This document shows, in pieces, positions 6,059 to 15,405 of a DNA stretch of 64,000 nt. The position numbers and the translations under genes were made by a program. This stretch comes from Pelagicoccus mobilis (lineage in GTDB: Bacteria; Verrucomicrobiota; Verrucomicrobiia; Opitutales; Opitutaceae), in NCBI RefSeq assembly GCF_016595505.1, contig NZ_JAENIL010000004.1, positions 1-64,000 on the forward strand, read 5' to 3'. Positions within the stretch are counted from its first letter, which is position 1. The number at the start of each line of letters is the position of its first letter. The notes below the pieces were generated by a model. It ran no database searches and had not been told where the DNA came from. It worked only from the letters and a program-made list of their open reading frames with translations.

Positions 6059-8605
6059 TCAAAAACGGTAGCTTAGGCGGGACGTGATGCGGCGCCCAAT
6101 CTTGGGGAAGCCTATGTATTCGCGATGGTCGTGGTCGAATACGTTTTGGGCGGTCACAGCAAGACTGAGTCCTCTGGCGGAGCCTGAAAAGAGGTAGTTG
6201 AAACCGAGGTCCGTCAATGTGTAGGAGTCTACCAGCCCGTTGTAGTGGATTCCGTCCGACACCCGAAATTCACCGACATGACGCAAGTCGCAGGATAGGG
6301 TGAGTCCCTTGCTGTTACGGTAGCTCAGGCCGAGATTGAACTTTTGCTCTGGGCTATTCATTGAGAGTTCGAATCCGGTGCCAAGGAGACCGAGATCTTT
6401 CTGGTCAAAGAAATTGTCGCTTACCCAGGTGTAGTTTGCGTAGGCGGTCCAGCTCTCGCTTAAGTGGGCTTCGATTGAGCATTCGGCACCAAAATAGTCG
6501 AGCGTGCCAGCGTTGAGCTGGGCCAAGACTACCTCGGGTGGAGTTGTGGGGTCATGATTCTGCTCGGGTTCTACAATCCCAATGACACCGTCAAAGCTAG
6601 GGGCCGTTTGGCTAAAGGCGTTTGCGAGAGTATCTACATCGATACCGTAAGTAAGAAGCTCTTCATCGGTGAAGCCTGCGTGGATGCTTCGCTCGAGCTC
6701 CGCTGCGAGATCGCTCCCTGAGATCGCTACGAAGGGCGTAAGCGTGTGGGCGAACACGAAGTCCTTCTTCTTGCAATAATAGGCATCTACTGCGACTGAG
6801 ACGTTCTCCGCAATTGTACCGTTGAAACCGATTTCCAGTGTTTCCGTTATTGGAGAGCTGAGTTGTTGGGATTCTAGCGGCACGTCAACGAATCGAGGCG
6901 GTTCATTCTCGTTGGATGGAAAAAGCATGACGCCTTTTGTAAAGCCGGTCAATTGAGACGTTTTGCTGAGCAATAGTGCCTGCAAGGCGTGAGAATTGTC
7001 TGGATACAAGTAATCTGAGACCGCGGATAACAAGGCGGAGTAGGCACGTGTAGTAGATATGCCGATACCTGTGTCTTTGCCTGGACCTACGAAGCTCGTT
7101 GTGGCGAGCGGATTTGAAAAGGTTAAGGCGTCAGAGCCGCCAAGGAAACGTACGTTGAAAAAGTCGGTGGCCTGGACCTTGAGGTCGCCAAAAAAGTCTG
7201 ATGCGATCGGCCGTGACAGGGCTCGATTATAGGTCAACCGAAAGCGTCGCTCGGGTGTTGCCTTGTAAAGCAAAGCAAGGCGTGGCGACAGTACGGTCTC
7301 ATCTGTCACGTCTATGTAGTCGAGTCTGCCTGACGCCTTGATTTCGAGGACCTTGCGGAACTTTAGGCCACCATGCAGGTAAGCTCCGATCCCATTGAAT
7401 CGATCGTCGTTTTCGAAGCGTCCCGTCACAGTGCCTTTCGTGCGTGGGTTTGTTCGCTTGTAGTCGATACCAAAGATCAGAGGTTCACCTTCCTTATGGG
7501 CTGCTTCCATTTTGTACTGAGCCTGCAAGTTGATTTCACTGCTTCTTTCATGCATGTCGCTTCCAGCCCGATAAAACCAGTTGGTGCCATTGACGTACGA
7601 CTGTACACCGTAAGCTTGGGCGAAAAAAGCTCCTTTGGCGTACTTGATTTGCCCTGTGATGAGTTCAGAGCCATCCACTTGGATTTCGCCGAGGCTGGCG
7701 TTTAGTATGTTTTTGGTGCGTGCGTAATCGGCATGTGCGGTCACCCGAGTATCTTCATCGGGACGATATTGGAGTTGTCCGGCTAGGTTGAAGGAATAGA
7801 CACCGTAGTCCCGGCCATTGAGCACGCGCGAGACCTCTCCATCTAAGCCTCTAATTTCTGGAACAATCGCCTGCAGTATCTGGGCGTCATGAGGATTTGA
7901 CTCCTCGAGTTCCCAGTCAGTTCCTTCCATGTACGAGCCCGTAAGCTTGTATCCAAATTTGTCATTCAGAACGCCAGCGTTTCGGAATGAGCTTTGCGCG
8001 GTAGACTGCGTTCCGAAGCCTAGGGAAATGGATGTGCCGGGGTGTTCGAACGGGTCCTTTGTGATGAAGTGAATGATTCCTTGTTCTACGCCAGGACCGT
8101 AAAGGGCGGAACCAGGACCTCTAACGACTTCGATACGCTCGATATCTAGCACGTCGATTGGCAGTCTTGGATAGTAAACCAATCCGAGACCAGGATTGTA
8201 GGAGTCACGCTGGTCAACCATGGTGTATGTGTACGAGGAAAACGCGTTTTTAAAACCGCGTACCGCCACTAGATTGTTTCCAACTCCGACCTGATGAATG
8301 TCGACCCCTCGAAGGCTTCTGAGTGAAGTCACAACTGATGGCACACCATCGCGCAGCAAATCCTCCGACTGGAGCACGCTTACTGACGCTGGCGCTTCAA
8401 GCTGTGCTTCATAGTGTCTCGACGCGGATACGACAAATGGATCCAGTTCATAGGTTTTGTCGGTTTCAGATGCGTCGGCAGCAATTCGAGAATCCATCGA
8501 ATTGGGCGCTTTTTCAATGGATTGCCCGAAGGTCGTGACTTCAGTTCCTGTAGAAAATTCGGCAGCAAGACTCATTGCCAAGAAAAAGCCTATGGAGTGC
8601 TTCAT
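6059..8605 (-). CDS. TonB-dependent outer-membrane receptor
   Basis: The 848-residue protein has a signal peptide, then a plug domain that begins ELDPFVVSASR (common in Verrucomicrobiota receptors) and contains IERIEVVRGPGSALYGPGV. A long beta-barrel follows and ends in a C-terminal aromatic residue (SRLSYRF). It imports a bulky ligand (siderophore, vitamin or oligosaccharide) with TonB energy; the ligand cannot be told. The ATG at 8605 gives a clean signal peptide; an in-frame GTG at 8644 is the alternative. It is separated from the sulfatase island by other genes, so a role in glycan uptake is only possible. Confidence 0.9.
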   Translation of the reverse strand: MKHSIGFFLAMSLAAEFSTGTEVTTFGQSIEKAPNSMDSRIAADASETDKTYELDPFVVSASRHYEAQLEAPASVSVLQSEDLLRDGVPSVVTSLRSLRGVDIHQVGVGNNLVAVRGFKNAFSSYTYTMVDQRDSYNPGLGLVYYPRLPIDVLDIERIEVVRGPGSALYGPGVEQGIIHFITKDPFEHPGTSISLGFGTQSTAQSSFRNAGVLNDKFGYKLTGSYMEGTDWELEESNPHDAQILQAIVPEIRGLDGEVSRVLNGRDYGVYSFNLAGQLQYRPDEDTRVTAHADYARTKNILNASLGEIQVDGSELITGQIKYAKGAFFAQAYGVQSYVNGTNWFYRAGSDMHERSSEINLQAQYKMEAAHKEGEPLIFGIDYKRTNPRTKGTVTGRFENDDRFNGIGAYLHGGLKFRKVLEIKASGRLDYIDVTDETVLSPRLALLYKATPERRFRLTYNRALSRPIASDFFGDLKVQATDFFNVRFLGGSDALTFSNPLATTSFVGPGKDTGIGISTTRAYSALLSAVSDYLYPDNSHALQALLLSKTSQLTGFTKGVMLFPSNENEPPRFVDVPLESQQLSSPITETLEIGFNGTIAENVSVAVDAYYCKKKDFVFAHTLTPFVAISGSDLAAELERSIHAGFTDEELLTYGIDVDTLANAFSQTAPSFDGVIGIVEPEQNHDPTTPPEVVLAQLNAGTLDYFGAECSIEAHLSESWTAYANYTWVSDNFFDQKDLGLLGTGFELSMNSPEQKFNLGLSYRNSKGLTLSCDLRHVGEFRVSDGIHYNGLVDSYTLTDLGFNYLFSGSARGLSLAVTAQNVFDHDHREYIGFPKIGRRITSRLSYRF

Positions 8606-9003
8606 AGCTTTGGGAGTTCGCCAAACTTTGACTGGGGCTTTCACTGTCTGTCGACTATTCTCAATCGAGACTTCAGGGCTTATCGTATTCGAACCTCCAT
8701 ATATAGGCGTTCGATCGACGTTAGCAAAACCGTCACACAGTTAAGGAAGACACTTATAACTGAATTAGGATGGTGAATACGTTCGAATCGTGTCTGCCGA
8801 CACGTCCCAAATCTATGCTCTTTTGTAAAACGCTCTGCTTACTGTAAAGAACCTGTACACAACGTAGATCTTTAGATTTAAGGGGCTACGCTCAAGGTGC
8901 TGCAGGGTAAGTGCTTACGTGCTGTAATGCTGTTTGCTGCCAATTACGGCACAAGGTATGCTTTGTGAAATGCTCTCCTAAACACTCCAAACTGATTTAA
9001 AGT
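8606..9003. promoter_or_regulatory. Intergenic region between divergent TonB receptor and VPDSG-CTERM genes
   Basis: This 398-base gap must hold both promoters. Visible symmetric elements are CAGTTA...TAACTG around 8738-8763 and the hairpin CGTGTC-TGCC-GACACG near 8798-8813. I could not assign -35/-10 boxes with confidence. Confidence 0.4.
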
Positions 9004-9654
9004 ATGAACTGCAATCTCCTCCAGGCAAAGATCACACGATGTCTCTTAATCTCAATCGCAGCAGTCGTATCGTCGCTATCTGCATACGGCATCGCTTTTG
9101 ACGTGACTGGAGTAGGGGGTGGAAACACCACACATTGGGCTAACGCTGAAGGCATCAGTGGATCTGCCGAATGGTCCATTTCAGGTTTTGCCTCATGGAA
9201 AACGAATACAACCACGACTGACAACTCTACTGTATTTTCAGGAGGCAATTTCAGCCCGGCATTAGCGAACTCCGATCGCCTTCACACATTTGGGAGCGGC
9301 TTCGTGATTTCCTTTGATAGAAACATTCATAGCATACTGTTCTACCTTAAGGAGAACTCTTCCCAAGACACGCCTTTAGCAATTCTCGACCTGGGACTGG
9401 TTCCAACGCTCGTATCTGGCAGTGTAGGCATTAGCGGAACGCAGGTTACCGGAACCGTTGCAGGTGGTGTTGTTCGTTTTTCAGGCCTGAATACAGACAC
9501 CCTCACGCACACAGCTCGTGCTCGAAACGCAATGGACGTTGCGTGGGTTGTAGAATCGGCCTCCAAAGTACCCGATACAGGATCTACGGTCTTGCTTCTC
9601 GGAGTAAGTATCATCGGCCTCGCTACAATCCGCCGCAAATTCTGCGGACGATAG
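9004..9654 (+). CDS. Exported protein with VPDSG-CTERM sorting signal
   Basis: The 216-residue protein has an N-terminal signal peptide and a C-terminal sorting tail: VPDTGST, a hydrophobic segment (VLLLGVSIIGLATI), then basic RRKFCGR. This is the VPDSG variant of PEP-CTERM tails, processed by an exosortase and known mainly from Verrucomicrobia. The mature part is Thr/Ser/Gly-rich and probably beta-structured; its function is unknown. Such proteins are typically surface- or exopolysaccharide-associated. An exosortase is not in this window. Confidence 0.8.
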   Translation: MNCNLLQAKITRCLLISIAAVVSSLSAYGIAFDVTGVGGGNTTHWANAEGISGSAEWSISGFASWKTNTTTTDNSTVFSGGNFSPALANSDRLHTFGSGFVISFDRNIHSILFYLKENSSQDTPLAILDLGLVPTLVSGSVGISGTQVTGTVAGGVVRFSGLNTDTLTHTARARNAMDVAWVVESASKVPDTGSTVLLLGVSIIGLATIRRKFCGR

Positions 9655-9675
9655 AGACGGAAACGACTTCGAACA

Positions 9676-9709
9676 AAAGGGCAACCGATGAGCGGCTGTC
9701 CTTTTTTTT
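9676..9709 (+). terminator. Rho-independent terminator after the VPDSG-CTERM gene
   Basis: A stem AAAGGGCA/TGTCCTTT, extended by an inner CC/GG pair, is followed by eight T residues. It lies 21 bases after the stop codon. Confidence 0.65.
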
Positions 9710-10009
9710 GGGGTTCACCAGCAAATTCAGTGGAAAAGAATCCAACTGTTGGAATCCCGTCTTTAGGCGGCAACCGATAAGCCCGCTGAAGCGTGAACTC
9801 CGACCGTTTTGTCTCATCTAGTCCGCCCAACTTAGAGCGTGCTTCATTTGTTTGGCAGGGTAGCATCTTGAATGTCGCCCTAACTACGGCGCCCCGCAGA
9901 GATGTTGGGCTCTTTAGCTGTAGGTCCGGGCGTTGACCGGACGCTCTCGCGTTTCGTGTTCGTGCGTACCTCTACTTGAAAAACGCTCTAGAGCGTGTCG
10001 CGAACGAAT
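9710..10009. repeat. Non-coding stretch with a REP-like hairpin and a palindrome
   Basis: The only clear structures are a REP-like hairpin at 9919-9943 (TGTAGG then GTCCGG-GCGTTGA-CCGGAC) and the perfect 14-bp palindrome ACGCTCTAGAGCGT at 9983-9996. The hairpin belongs to the same family as those at 16901, 16942 and 39931. No gene is supported. Confidence 0.5.
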
Positions 10010-10440
10010 GGATACTAGTCTCAGCAGCCTGTGGTTGCAAAACCGGTTTCATTGTTCGCCTTGGTTGTGTGTTCTGGCGTTTTTGGAGCGCGGGGATGAT
10101 CGGCACTCTCTAGCGGAGCTGTCTACATCGTAGAAGCGTCGGTAAGGAATTATTCGCAGTCTGAGGCTAGGATTAGCTTCAACGGCTGTAGCTGGTACGA
10201 ATTGTTCGTGCTCAGTTGCGAAAATCTAGAATTTGAAATCGTACCGTGGGATTGCACGCCCGAAGCGCTGGCGTATGGAGAAATCCTGAGCTTCCTTTTT
10301 CTGACAAGGTCAAAGGATCCCACTAGCTAATCCTGTTGGTAGTAAGGTTTTCATACGGCTTATTCCAAGCCACAAAGAACAGCTCAATGACGAAATCCAT
10401 CCTGAGGCGGCCGCAAAGCACGGAGTCAGGTTCGTTTAAC
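10010..10440 (+). pseudogene. Degenerate upstream copy of a duplicated small gene
   Basis: About 430 bases align with 10700-11135. Shared stretches include GGAGCTGTCTAC, AGGAATTATTCGCAGTCTGAG, GGCTGTAGCTGGTACGAATTGTTCG-type text and GAAAATCTAGAATTTGAAATCGT. The frame is broken near 10030 (a base lost in GCCTGTGGTTGC compared with the other copy) and again near 10110 (stop). No intact start or signal peptide remains. It is a decaying tandem duplicate. Confidence 0.7.
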
Positions 10441-10668
10441 TGAACACCGAACGGGTCAATGTTCAAAAGGCAAAGGGTTGTGCTTCGTTTGTCGAAGTGG
10501 GGGTGTAATTGTGCGGCTAGACTTGTTTGCCTTCATCATCAGCAGCGTTGGCTATCGTTACTCTTGTGAGGAGTTTGCAGTCATTGTCTTAATGTAACCG
10601 TAATACAACTACAGTAAGCAGGGAAGGGCGGTGGAATCCACTTCGAGCTCCATATCGTACTGGTTTGC

Positions 10669-11031
10669 ATGAGACACGCGATCTTTGCGTTTTTACTGCT
10701 GGGCTCAGCTGCCTGTGGATTGGCGAAACCGCTTTCGCTGTTCGCTGAGGTTGTTGATTCTGGCGTTTTGGAGCACAGGACTGATGGAGTGCTCTCAATC
10801 GGAGCTGTCTACGTCGTAAAAGCATCGGTCAGGAATTATTCGCAGTCTGAGACTTCAATTGGCTTCGACAGCTGTAGCTGGTACGAATTGTTCGAACTTA
10901 GTTCCGAAAATCTAGAATTTGAAATCGTGCCGTGGGATTGCTTGTCTGGGGAGTTGGTGCATTGCTCGCTGTCGCATGGAGAAATCCTGCACTTCCGGTT
11001 TTTTGATAAGATCAAAGAAACGAGGAGGTAA
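10669..11031 (+). CDS. Small secreted protein, downstream copy of the duplicated gene, probably truncated by frameshift
   Basis: The 120-residue product has a signal peptide (hydrophobic residues 4-18, AACGLA) and a beta-rich mature part with two cysteines (DSCSWYELF, VPWDCLSG). Similarity to the upstream relic continues about 100 bases past the stop, in a shifted frame (GAG GAG GTA AAC CTG ACG...). The original protein was therefore longer and this copy has also lost its frame near 11020. No family is recognised with confidence. Confidence 0.5.
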   Translation: MRHAIFAFLLLGSAACGLAKPLSLFAEVVDSGVLEHRTDGVLSIGAVYVVKASVRNYSQSETSIGFDSCSWYELFELSSENLEFEIVPWDCLSGELVHCSLSHGEILHFRFFDKIKETRR

Positions 11032-11135
11032 ACCTGACGGTAGTTAGGTTTACATACAGTTTAAGCCAATTAGCGATAAACGGCTCGATGACGCAAAGTA
11101 TCCTAAGGCTGTAGGGCCTGGAGTCTGTTTCGTTT

Positions 11136-11764
11136 AACTTCCAGAGCTTCGGGACAAAGTTCTAAATCTACGACGACGCGGCGTATTCAAATGCCCGCAG
11201 TAATCCCAAACTGAAGAATCTCGATCCATTGTCTTATTCACAAAGTGATATCAATCAAGGACTGGCACTCATGAGTAAAACGCTCATCTAGGGTGTTTTC
11301 TGGTACATTGCGGAAAATACTCATCCCCTCAGAATTGGTTTTAGAAGACGCACAATAGATATTATGTCTAATAGGGACTTGCACCTCTGAACTGGATTTC
11401 GAGAGCCCTCTTTGGGTCATGAGTCTGAACAAGAACTCTACCCGTTCCTGCCACCACCCAACCTGCTGAGAGTTTGTTGTAGCGTTTAAGACACGGCTCT
11501 CGGAGGACCCACACTCCTTTTCCAGTTACGGACTAAATAAAGCTAGTAGTGCTAGCACGACTACTGCTGTTTAGGTCCTTCCTGCAGGTTCTATTGCCTG
11601 GGGCTGAAGTCGCTCCTAGGCGTCTTCTGTTACCAATCGTTGCAATTGGGAAAATTCTCTTAAAAACATAGTCAGGCTCGCACGCCAGTTTACATGCACT
11701 CACGGATGATCGATTGTATGAGGTAATACCAGTACGGACGTTTACCCTCTCATCATCACCCACA
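11136..11764. other. Gene-poor stretch before the chemotaxis receptor
   Basis: No reading frame here has a credible start, signal or family motif. The only notable structure is a near-perfect 20-bp dyad at 11544-11563 centred on GTGCTAGCAC, about 200 bases upstream of the chemotaxis receptor, which could be an operator. Confidence 0.35.
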
Positions 11765-13681
11765 ATGGCTAAACTCTCCCTTAAAACGAAATTGATCATT
11801 CTCTCGGCTCTGCCTCTGGTCTGCGCGATCGGCTTTGGTTTGAAGCTGACTATCGACCGCTTCCAGGAAACCCGGGAATTCTTGTCCTTCGAAGAATCGA
11901 TGGAGCTCGCTGCCATTTTGGCGGAGACCGGAGCCCACAATGCGAACGCCTCTGCTAGCGTTTGGTCGTTTGTCCCGACCGCGATACAGGATAACGACGA
12001 GAAAACCGTTCTCTCGATTCGACGGAAGTTCGCTAAGGACTCGGAGGCTCTGGAGACCTCTATAGAACGAGCGATCAGCCTCTGGTCGGACATGGAGCAA
12101 AGTCGCTACAGTGAGCAACTTCACACGGTGATGGCCGAGGTCGAGACTCAAGCCAAGTTGATGGTCGATCACCGAGTCGCTGTCGCCGCAGGACTGCCCT
12201 ACAACGAGGCAATGGCTGAGTACAACCGCTTCAAGTCGATTCTCCAACGTATCTATCCTGCTCTCATTCAGGAGACGTCCGATAAGGACCTCAGCTTGAT
12301 GCTTCTTTCCTACAACCTGTTTCTGGACTTCCAGAGCGAAGCGAGCGAATACATGGGCTTGATGATTTGGGGGCATCAAACGGACGATTACCCGCTGGAC
12401 GCTTACGCCCATATGGAAAGCCACTTCAGCAAGAGCGATCTGGCTCTCAAGCATTTCCGTAACCTCGCTACCGGCGCCGCCTTGGACAAGGTCGATGCTA
12501 TTCTAGATTCCGAGGAAGGAAAATGGGTCGATCAGAAAACGCGTTCCCTGCTGATAGACGCCAACGGCGGAAAGTTCTACGATTTTCCGCGGGACGTTGC
12601 GGTCGAGAACGAGTTGAAGCAAAAAGGCGAAGGACGCAACTTCGCTCTGGCAGACCTTATGGCTGACTTTCGTCAAGAAATTCTTGATACAACTGCCGAC
12701 AAGATTCGAGCGCTGAAATTCAAGCGGAACGCAACCGCAGCAATCACCCTACTCTTCACCGCCCTATCCATTTTTCTCAATCTCTGGTTGAGCAATCGTA
12801 TTTCCAGATCAATTACACGAATCACGAAAGGGGTCGCCGAGGGAACTGAACGCCTGCATGCTGCGGCAGATCAAATCAATAACGCGAGCCAAACCTTGGC
12901 GGACAACTCCTGCTTTCAGGCCTCGAGTTCCGAAGAAACGTCATCGATGATCGCGAATCTGATCGCTTTGACTCAGTCGACTGCGAAAAACGCTGAAGAA
13001 GCGAATACGCAGATCACCTCGACTTCCCATGTCATTGAAGAGTCGCATACCAATATGCAGAGACTCGACCAGTCCATCACTCTCATCTCTTCCAACAGCG
13101 ATGAAACGCAGAAGATCATGGAGTCGATAAATGACATCGCTTTCCAAACTAATATCCTAGCCCTCAATGCCGCTGTCGAGGCAGCTCGGGCTGGAGAAGC
13201 GGGAGCCGGTTTTGCTGTCGTCGCTGACGAAGTGCGTACGCTCGCTCAAAGGTCTGCAAAAGCGTCGGAGAATACGACGGCCCTTATAGAAAGCTCTAAC
13301 AACAGCATCTCTAATGGAGTTGATTGCGCGAAGGAGGCCACGCGAACCTTTTCCAAAGTCCGTGAAAATGCGGCAGATGTCTTCCAGAAAATCCGTCTCA
13401 TTGAAGAAGAAACTGCGAAGCAAGCGGAAGCGATTTCCGAGATCGAGCGAGCGGCGGAAAAAGTAGACTCTACAGCGCAGAGCAACGCTGCCAGCTCCGA
13501 AGAATGCGCGTCATCCGCAGCCTCACTGAGTGCTGAAGCGAGCCGCTTGGAAAGCTACGTGCACAACCTCCAAGAACTGGTAAATGGGTTCGGTGGAAGC
13601 TCAATAAAGCGCGAACAGCCTGCAAAACGTAATGCTCCGACGAAGCGTAGTAACCGCGTCAATACGCATATCTTGAACTAG
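11765..13681 (+). CDS. Methyl-accepting chemotaxis protein
   Basis: The 638-residue transducer has a first transmembrane segment at about residues 10-29 and an all-helical periplasmic sensor (about 30-320) that may be of the nitrate/nitrite-sensor (NIT) type. A second membrane segment follows near 325-345, then a linker and the signalling hairpin with the canonical tip ([20 protein letters not shown] and [18 protein letters not shown]). It lacks a C-terminal receptor-methylase docking pentapeptide. The start at 11765 places the basic N-terminus directly before the membrane helix. It is a lone gene, convergent with the sulfatase island, and could steer the cell toward its substrate. Confidence 0.9.
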   Translation: MAKLSLKTKLIILSALPLVCAIGFGLKLTIDRFQETREFLSFEESMELAAILAETGAHNANASASVWSFVPTAIQDNDEKTVLSIRRKFAKDSEALETSIERAISLWSDMEQSRYSEQLHTVMAEVETQAKLMVDHRVAVAAGLPYNEAMAEYNRFKSILQRIYPALIQETSDKDLSLMLLSYNLFLDFQSEASEYMGLMIWGHQTDDYPLDAYAHMESHFSKSDLALKHFRNLATGAALDKVDAILDSEEGKWVDQKTRSLLIDANGGKFYDFPRDVAVENELKQKGEGRNFALADLMADFRQEILDTTADKIRALKFKRNATAAITLLFTALSIFLNLWLSNRISRSITRITKGVAEGTERLHAAADQINNASQTLADNSCFQASSSEETSSMIANLIALTQSTAKNAEEANTQITSTSHVIEESHTNMQRLDQSITLISSNSDETQKIMESINDIAFQTNILALNAAVEAARAGEAGAGFAVVADEVRTLAQRSAKASENTTALIESSNNSISNGVDCAKEATRTFSKVRENAADVFQKIRLIEEETAKQAEAISEIERAAEKVDSTAQSNAASSEECASSAASLSAEASRLESYVHNLQELVNGFGGSSIKREQPAKRNAPTKRSNRVNTHILN

Positions 13682-13742
13682 TTGACATGAAGGGCGATTG
13701 TGGGCTTATACCTTTTTGCAGATGGTATTAATCGTCTTGGCC

Positions 13743-15284
13743 CTACTTCGCTTTGCGACCGCTTATTGGGTCTGCCATCTGCGAGCGCCATTCGGTGTAC
13801 ATCTTTTTCATGAGATCGACACGTTCTGGATTCATTGAGGCAAGGTCCTTTGTCTCGTTCGGGTCGTCCTTCAAATTGTAGAGCTGCATGCCCTGCTCGA
13901 CTTCGATTTCGATCAGCTCCGGCTTCACTAAGCCATCTGCTCCAAGCTCGTAACGGTGGTAGGTCTTGGGTTCTCCGTTATACACGAGTTTCCAGTCCCC
14001 ATCGCGAGCGACCCAGTTGACGCGTTTCGGACCGGAATCCCAAAACATCTTTTCGCCCGCATGAATCTCCTTCACGTCGCCTTTGATAAGCGGCAGCAAG
14101 CTCTTTCCGTCGAGCGGATTTTTTGGAGCGATGCCGGTAATCTCAGATAGTGTCGCGTAAAGATCTCTGTGCGTTACCAAGGCTTCAATCGAGGTTTCGC
14201 CAAATCCTTCGGGCCAAGAAAGCACCATCGGCACTTTGATTCCACCATCCATAAGACAGTACTTGTAAGCGTTGATGTCTCCATTATTTGCGTACGACTG
14301 GTCTGAACCGCCATTGTCCGAGGAGAAGAAGACGATCGTGTTCTCACGAATCCCCTTTTTGTCGAGCGTATCCAGAATCTCACCTATGACCGAGTCCATC
14401 AAATCCAAGTGCGCGAGGTAGATCTTGCGACCATAAGGATCCGTAATCGCCAAATGGGCGATGTCGCTGTACCATTTCTTGTAATCAGGGTTCGCGACCG
14501 GATCCCAATGCGGGTATTCCCAGACCTCCGCATCTCGATCAAAGGGGCGAGCAGGAATACCGTACTTTCTGCGGAGCTCCTCGTTCGGGGCGCTTGTCAG
14601 CGGCGTGTGAACCGCGTTGAACTCTAGCTGCAGGTAGAACGGCTCATCACGCTCCTGCTCGATAAATTCGATTGATTCGGCCCCAAAGACCTCTGTGGTG
14701 GTTGTGTTTTCGAAGGACTCGGTACCCTCACTGTTTCGAGTCAACGGACCGATGCCGATCATCCGGGCCTTCTCAATGCTCCCGGCTTGCTTCTTCTCGT
14801 ACGCATCCACGTCTTTGTCGCTGATCAAATTGAACTCCCAAGAGTGGTGCGTGAATCCGATCCAGCTATCAAAGCCGTGTTTCATCGGATCCTGTTTCGG
14901 TCCGTTGTTTAGGTGCGTCTTGCCGACCTTTTTTGTGCGGTATCCCGCTTCCTTCATCATTTCGGCGATCGAGAACTCAGTGGTCGGCATCCCTCCTTGC
15001 CCGTAGTAATAGGCACCCCAACGCTGCTGGTAGCGGCCGGTGGTCATGGCCAGTCGCGAATTACTGCAAATCGGAGAGGACGCGTATGCGTTTCTGAATA
15101 CGACACCGCTATTAGCTAATCGATCAAGGTTCGGGGTGTGGATGTCCTCCGCTACAACATCGTGAAAGCCAACGTCGGCGTAGCCTAGATCGTCAGCTAC
15201 GATCACAATGACATTAGGGCGATCGCTGGCGGTGATTGTGGTGGCCGAGGCTAGGGACAGTATTCCAAAAAGGACTTTAATCAT
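13743..15284 (-). CDS. S1-family sulfatase with non-canonical CSNSR site
   Basis: The 513-residue protein has a signal peptide (to about Ser20), metal-binding Asp31-Asp32, and SSDNGG as the later metal motif. The formylglycine site reads C73-S-N-S-R77 followed by LAMTTGR, so the usual proline of CxPxR is absent. Formylglycine-generating enzymes tolerate some substitutions there, but conversion is less certain. It removes sulfate esters, probably from algal oligosaccharides, in the periplasm or outside. It is the 3'-most gene of the island and converges with the chemotaxis receptor. Confidence 0.9.
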   Translation of the reverse strand: MIKVLFGILSLASATTITASDRPNVIVIVADDLGYADVGFHDVVAEDIHTPNLDRLANSGVVFRNAYASSPICSNSRLAMTTGRYQQRWGAYYYGQGGMPTTEFSIAEMMKEAGYRTKKVGKTHLNNGPKQDPMKHGFDSWIGFTHHSWEFNLISDKDVDAYEKKQAGSIEKARMIGIGPLTRNSEGTESFENTTTTEVFGAESIEFIEQERDEPFYLQLEFNAVHTPLTSAPNEELRRKYGIPARPFDRDAEVWEYPHWDPVANPDYKKWYSDIAHLAITDPYGRKIYLAHLDLMDSVIGEILDTLDKKGIRENTIVFFSSDNGGSDQSYANNGDINAYKYCLMDGGIKVPMVLSWPEGFGETSIEALVTHRDLYATLSEITGIAPKNPLDGKSLLPLIKGDVKEIHAGEKMFWDSGPKRVNWVARDGDWKLVYNGEPKTYHRYELGADGLVKPELIEIEVEQGMQLYNLKDDPNETKDLASMNPERVDLMKKMYTEWRSQMADPISGRKAK

Positions 15285-15405
15285 AAGAAAGGAAGTGAGA
15301 AATCAGGACGCTGGAGGTACCTTTAGGGTACCGTGTCGCCCGCTTTGCAACAAGTCGGTCATATCACTGACACGATTCAGAAAAATTAGCTAGTGCGGTG
15401 TTCAG

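Noticed and set aside
11238-11432. 64-codon minus-strand frame
   Set aside because: No signal, motif or credible translation start; lies in a gene-poor stretch and is within chance length.
11756-12454. 232-codon minus-strand open frame
   Set aside because: Antisense to the start of the chemotaxis receptor, whose frame is fully supported by membrane segments and the conserved signalling tip.
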